DNA of 8,546 bases, from assembly GCA_012270635.1 (NCBI GenBank), contig JAAXHX010000329.1:1-8546 (forward strand). The letters run 5' to 3'. The DNA comes from Dehalococcoidia bacterium (GTDB lineage Bacteria > Chloroflexota > Dehalococcoidia > Plut-88900). The translations under genes were made by a program, and so were the position numbers. Numbering within the stretch: position 1 is the first letter of the stretch; every line of letters starts with the position of its first letter. The notes below the pieces were generated by a model that ran no database searches, was not told where the DNA came from, and saw nothing but the letters and a program-made list of their open reading frames with translations. Shown here piece by piece: positions 5,677 to 8,546 of this stretch.

Positions 5677-5737
5677 GTTCGCCGGCTCACCTGCCATTCA
5701 TTTAGGCCATAAGGCGTAATTCCCCGGAGACCGACCC

Positions 5738-6328
5738 ATGGACAGGATTCCCAGTGCCCTGGAAAGGGCCCTCGAAAGAGTAGAAAAGCTCGGCAAGGCT
5801 TCCCAGGAAGACCTGCAACGGTCTCGATTCGTGGAAGAGGGGCAGAAGCTGGCGGCGCAGTACCTCAACGGCGAGGCGAACCTGCGGGCCGAGCTGAACA
5901 AGTACGAGGACGGGCCGGAGCGGGCGGGCCTGACCGAGGGCCTGGAGGAGATCCTCATACGCAACCTCGCACTCCCGACCAGCGAGTCGGCCAAGGACCG
6001 CAACAGGCTGGCCATGGACGGGCTGAAGCTGACCAAGAAGGACCCGGGCGCCGTGGAAAACGTCTTCAGCAGGATGCGCCAGGTCTTCAACCACTACACG
6101 GGCCAGGGGGAGATGCAGCGCAAGGAGGCCTACGAAAATCTCAAGCGGGACCTCCAGATGCGGCTGTCCCAGACAGCCCGCCAACAGGGGATGCCGCCGA
6201 TAGACCTGCAGCACATTGAAAGCCACCCCCAGTTCCAGATGGAGTGGCGCAAGACCCGGGCGCAGCTGGAGTCGCAGTACGACCTGTACATGAAGGAATA
6301 CAAGGAGCAGCTGTCAAGCCTGGCCTAG
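5738..6328 (+). CDS. Conserved-looking helical protein of unknown function
   Basis: A 196-residue protein I cannot name with confidence. It is highly charged, cysteine-free and almost certainly all-helical, with amphipathic stretches at about 5-55 (ALERALERVEKL...), 66-100 and 125-195. There is no signal peptide or membrane segment, so it is presumably cytosolic and may form coiled coils. HYTGQGEMQRKEAYENLKRD (119-138) is a distinctive block. The ATG is well supported by GGAGA seven bases upstream and by a promoter-like element. It is followed after 15 bases by the 6344 gene in the same orientation, so the two probably form an operon and may share a function. High GC and codon positions look like a normal core gene rather than a recent import. 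Confidence 0.75.
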   Translation: MDRIPSALERALERVEKLGKASQEDLQRSRFVEEGQKLAAQYLNGEANLRAELNKYEDGPERAGLTEGLEEILIRNLALPTSESAKDRNRLAMDGLKLTKKDPGAVENVFSRMRQVFNHYTGQGEMQRKEAYENLKRDLQMRLSQTARQQGMPPIDLQHIESHPQFQMEWRKTRAQLESQYDLYMKEYKEQLSSLA

Positions 6329-6343
6329 CTCCGACACCCCACC

Positions 6344-7045
6344 ATGGAACCGGAATTCGATCCCGAGGACGACCGTATCGGCTACGCCATAGAGAATACT
6401 CACGTACTGCGCGCGCCCCAACGGAACCTGTCCACCTTCGGCACCACCAACGTCCGCTATTTCCTGCTTACCAAGCCGGCCTACTCGGAAGTGGTCCAGT
6501 CCTCGGAGGATACGGTGGTCCGGGAAGGTCGGGTGATCTCGGAGAGGCCGAGGGTGGTGACCCCCGGATACATGCTCAACCTGGAGGGGTTCGGGGACGG
6601 GGCCCGGGACTACTTCCAGCGGCTGATCATGGAGCAGGGGCCGAACGTGCCCGGCATCCTCTACCACTACCGCAACGAGCAGGAGAACCTGAACATAGTC
6701 AGCGGGACCGTCCTATCGGTGATGGACAGGATAGAGAAGGACGTGGGTGACGACCCGCTGGTCGGGATCATCCGGGGCGTCGACGAGATGTGGGACGTAT
6801 CCCTGCTCAAGTTCATCCACGACCTCACATCCCGGTCCCTCGAAGGGAACGTGCGGGAGCTGCAGGGCTCGGGGCTGCTGGGGGTGGACGCCTCGGGGGC
6901 GACTCTCGACGCTCGGCAACGCATCGAGGAGATGTTCCGGCGGGTCGCCAACAAGACCGCCGACCCCGACGACCTGCGCCGGGAACTGGAACGCTGGGGC
7001 CTGTTCCCCGAATACGAGGACAGGTTCTTGCAGCTGTTCAGGTAA
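6344..7045 (+). CDS. Conserved-looking protein of unknown function, alpha/beta
   Basis: A 233-residue soluble protein with no family name I can assign. The N-terminal part looks beta-rich, with RYFLLTKPAYSEV (38-50), GRVISERPRVVTPGYMLNL (62-80) and EGFGDGARDYF (81-91). A short loop, NVPGILYHYRNEQENLNIVS (101-120), follows. The C-terminal half is helical and ends in DPDDLRRELERWGLFPEYEDRF (208-228). The PRVVTPGYMLNLEGFG and ILYHYRNE-x-ENLNIVSG blocks look like conserved motifs. There are no cysteines, signal or membrane segments. It follows the 5738 gene by 15 bases with only a weak ribosome site (CCCCACC before ATG), consistent with operon translation. Its stop is five bases from the stop of the convergent DUF971 gene. 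Confidence 0.75.
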   Translation: MEPEFDPEDDRIGYAIENTHVLRAPQRNLSTFGTTNVRYFLLTKPAYSEVVQSSEDTVVREGRVISERPRVVTPGYMLNLEGFGDGARDYFQRLIMEQGPNVPGILYHYRNEQENLNIVSGTVLSVMDRIEKDVGDDPLVGIIRGVDEMWDVSLLKFIHDLTSRSLEGNVRELQGSGLLGVDASGATLDARQRIEEMFRRVANKTADPDDLRRELERWGLFPEYEDRFLQLFR

Positions 7046-7050
7046 GCCGG

Positions 7051-7365
7051 TCAGCCCGACTGGTTGCACAGGTCGCAGCCGCACAGCGACCTGAGCAGGG
7101 CGAAGGAGTAGATGCCCGTTTCGTGGGCGTCGCTCCAGAGGATCTGCACAGCGTACCGGCCGATTTCGATGAAGTCCAGGATCTCGATGTCCGGGGATAC
7201 GGAGTCGGGATCGAGGATCCGGCGGCCCGTCCACTCGTCGATGCAGTTGGCGCACTTGCACTGTTCCCGGAGCGGTTTGAAGGGGTAGACGCTCCTGTGG
7301 GTGTCGTCCCACTGCACGGCCAGCCCTTCTTCGGTGACCTCTATGGACTTCGGCTCTTCGATCAT
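7051..7365 (-). CDS. DUF971 / gamma-butyrobetaine hydroxylase N-terminal-like zinc protein
   Basis: A 104-residue stand-alone protein with the GBBH-like N-terminal domain. Blocks are GLAVQWDD (14-21), YPFKPLREQCKCANC (27-41), DFIEIGRYAVQILWSDAHETGIYSF (64-88) and a tail LRSLCGCDLC (91-100). Cys36, Cys38, Cys41 and His81 have nearly the spacing of the four zinc ligands of human gamma-butyrobetaine hydroxylase (Cys38, Cys40, Cys43, His82), so zinc binding is a strong inference. No hydroxylase domain follows, so it is not the enzyme. Stand-alone copies are common in bacteria and their role is not settled; a link to iron-sulfur or cofactor assembly has been suspected. A second CxCxxC (Cys95, Cys97, Cys100) could bind another metal. 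Its ATG overlaps the SDR stop (ATGA). Confidence 0.88.
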   Translation of the reverse strand: MIEEPKSIEVTEEGLAVQWDDTHRSVYPFKPLREQCKCANCIDEWTGRRILDPDSVSPDIEILDFIEIGRYAVQILWSDAHETGIYSFALLRSLCGCDLCNQSG

Positions 7366-8120
7366 TGAGAGTTGAACCCCCCGTCTATGAGAAAGCTGGC
7401 GCCGGCCACGTAAGCGGCATCGTCGGAGGCGAGGTAGAGGGCAAGCCTGGCCACGTCCTCGGGGCGGCCCATGCGTCCCACGGGGATGCCGTCGGCGTAC
7501 TTGGCGGCGATGGCCGGGGCCCGAGAGACGCGTCGGGAGCCGGGGGTGTCTACGACGCCGGGCACGATGCAGTTAACCCGTATCCCCTGCGCACAGTACT
7601 GGCTGCTGGCCGTTTTGGTAAGCTGGACGATGCCCGCTTTGGCCACCGAGTAGGGCAGGGAGAAGGTGCTGCCCCGGAGCGTCACCGCCGAGGAGATGTT
7701 GACGATAGCCCCACCCCCACCCTTCAGCATGGCGGGTATGGCGTATTTGCAGCCGAGGAACGGGCCTTTCAGAAAGAGGTCCAGCGTCGAGCGCCACTGC
7801 TCTTCCGTGACTTCGGTGACGGGGCCGGTCTCGGTCTGGTAAGCGGCACCGTTGACGAGGATGTCCAGACTGCCGTGCCGGACGAGGATGTCGTCGACGA
7901 GGGCCTTGACCTGGACCGCATCGGTGACGTCGACCCGACGGAATGCGGCCTCGCCCCCCGACTCCCGTGCGTGGGCGGCCACTTTTTCACCATCCGCCTT
8001 GTCTATGTCGGCGACTACGGTGAAAGCCCCTTCCTCGGCGAAGAGGAGCGCTGTGGCACGGCTGATCCCCGAGGCCCCTCCGGTGACTACGGCAACCTTC
8101 CCGGCCAGCTTACCACCCAT
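7362..8120 (-). CDS. SDR-family NAD(P)-dependent oxidoreductase
   Basis: A 252-residue classical short-chain dehydrogenase. The nucleotide motif TGGASGIS (13-20) has Ser20 where the last Gly is usual. Asp38 after the second strand points to NAD(H) preference. VDVTD (63-67) and LVNGAA (88-93, a variant of NNAG) follow. Ser144, Tyr157 and Lys161 (YSVAK) form the catalytic triad, and the C-terminal [10 protein letters not shown] and FLIDGG blocks are normal. The Asn that usually completes the tetrad, in a DVNLKG-type motif, is Phe116 here (DLFLKG, codon TTT at 7775-7773), which is unusual. Substrate is unknown; a secondary alcohol/ketone is likely. It starts three bases after the M20 gene stop and overlaps the DUF971 start by four bases, so all three form one operon. 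Confidence 0.9.
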   Translation of the reverse strand: MGGKLAGKVAVVTGGASGISRATALLFAEEGAFTVVADIDKADGEKVAAHARESGGEAAFRRVDVTDAVQVKALVDDILVRHGSLDILVNGAAYQTETGPVTEVTEEQWRSTLDLFLKGPFLGCKYAIPAMLKGGGGAIVNISSAVTLRGSTFSLPYSVAKAGIVQLTKTASSQYCAQGIRVNCIVPGVVDTPGSRRVSRAPAIAAKYADGIPVGRMGRPEDVARLALYLASDDAAYVAGASFLIDGGFNSQ

Positions 8121-8123
8121 CTT

Positions 8124-8546
8124 CTATCGCAGGTAGCCCAGGGCCGCAAGGGCATATACTTTGGCTGAACTGACCAGGTCTTCAACGGGCACCCGTTCGT
8201 TGGGGCCGTGGGCCAGGTTCAGGAGGCCCGGGCCGAAGGCGGAGATGGTCGGCGTGCGGGCGATGGTCTGGAAGTGGGGGGCGTCGGTGCCTCCCGTGAA
8301 CCCCCCTATCCGGGGCTTGAAGCCCAGCACTCGGTCGGTAGCGTCCAGTATCGAGTCGACGAGGGGATGGTTGGCCGGTATTTCGGCCCCGTCGACCCAG
8401 CCCTGGCCATCGTCCAATACCATTTCTACGTCCAGGTCGGGGTCTTCTTCGCGGAGCTTGTCCAGGAAGCCGTTGAGGTCTTCCATCACGGTGTCGCGGG
8501 TCATGCCGGGCAGGAGGCGGATGTCGTTCTTGGCCTCCATGTAGCC
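8124..8546 (-). CDS. M20-family metallopeptidase (C-terminal fragment)
   Basis: The last 140 residues of a protein whose start lies beyond the right edge. [14 protein letters not shown] (7-20 of the fragment) is the strand that closes the dimerisation domain of M20 enzymes. GGTDAPHF (85-92) and [18 protein letters not shown] (102-119) are the catalytic-domain C-terminal blocks, with His113 the expected zinc ligand of the AH-x-PNE motif. The family includes ArgE, DapE and assorted amidohydrolases and dipeptidases. Which one this is cannot be told without the N-terminal half, although the GGTDAPHF and AHGPNE pattern is of the ArgE/DapE-like type. It is the first visible gene of the minus-strand operon with SDR and DUF971. 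Confidence 0.88.
   Translation of the reverse strand, partial: GYMEAKNDIRLLPGMTRDTVMEDLNGFLDKLREEDPDLDVEMVLDDGQGWVDGAEIPANHPLVDSILDATDRVLGFKPRIGGFTGGTDAPHFQTIARTPTISAFGPGLLNLAHGPNERVPVEDLVSSAKVYALAALGYLR

Noticed and set aside
5124..5690. Minus-strand open frame of 188 codons and other frames across the repeat region
   Set aside because: They translate the two direct repeat copies, giving the proline/arginine-rich repeated peptides (VIPRPREESRAP type) typical of mispredicted intergenic repeats.
7046..7070. Possible bidirectional terminator between convergent genes (CCGGTC...GACTGG)
   Set aside because: The stem is six pairs with one mismatch, there is no T-tract on either side, and most of it lies in the DUF971 coding end.

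Overview
The window is a GC-rich bacterial chromosome segment with dense, mostly operonic catabolic genes. The enzyme set (branched-chain-type 2-oxoacid dehydrogenase E1, zinc-type MDR reductase, CitE-like CoA-ester lyase, SDR, M20 peptidase, DUF971 protein), the GATTCCGG...CCGGAATGACGG intergenic repeats and the two conserved-looking but unnamed proteins fit an uncultured Chloroflexota (Dehalococcoidia/SAR202-like) genome. That placement is an impression from protein style and is tentative.

Layout. (1) 1-1178, minus strand: E1 alpha followed one base later by the start of E1 beta, which runs off the left edge; a sigma70-like promoter lies just upstream. (2) 1350-2506: a small cassette of visibly lower GC than its flanks. 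It holds a stand-alone Cas2/SinR-family-like 89-residue protein on the minus strand and, divergently, an unrecognised 88-residue ORF overlapping a DUF2335-type two-helix membrane protein. (3) 2561-4493, plus strand: an MDR reductase and a CitE-family lyase overlapping by 8 bases. The MDR resembles crotonyl-CoA carboxylase/reductase (ECR) in its core but keeps a four-cysteine zinc lobe. (4) 4680-5078: a four-helix membrane protein of lower GC. (5) 5079-5737: a gene-free stretch containing two direct copies of a hairpin-bearing repeat, then a promoter. (6) 5738-7045: two adjacent proteins of unknown function, probably one operon. (7) 7051-8546, minus strand, convergent with the previous pair: M20 peptidase (cut by the right edge), SDR, and a DUF971 zinc protein, with gaps of 3 and -4 bases.

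How they work together. Regions 1 and 3 both act on acyl-CoA carbon: E1 makes branched acyl groups from 2-oxoacids, the MDR probably reduces an enoyl-CoA-like or carbonyl substrate, and the lyase cleaves or forms a malyl/citramalyl-type CoA ester. Region 7 looks like a peptide or amide utilisation operon with an oxidoreductase. No rRNA, tRNA, CRISPR array, transposase or convincing rho-independent terminator was seen. The best candidates for something undescribed are the Cas2-like/DUF2335 cassette, the ECR-like zinc MDR paired with CitE, and the unnamed gene pair at 5738-7045.
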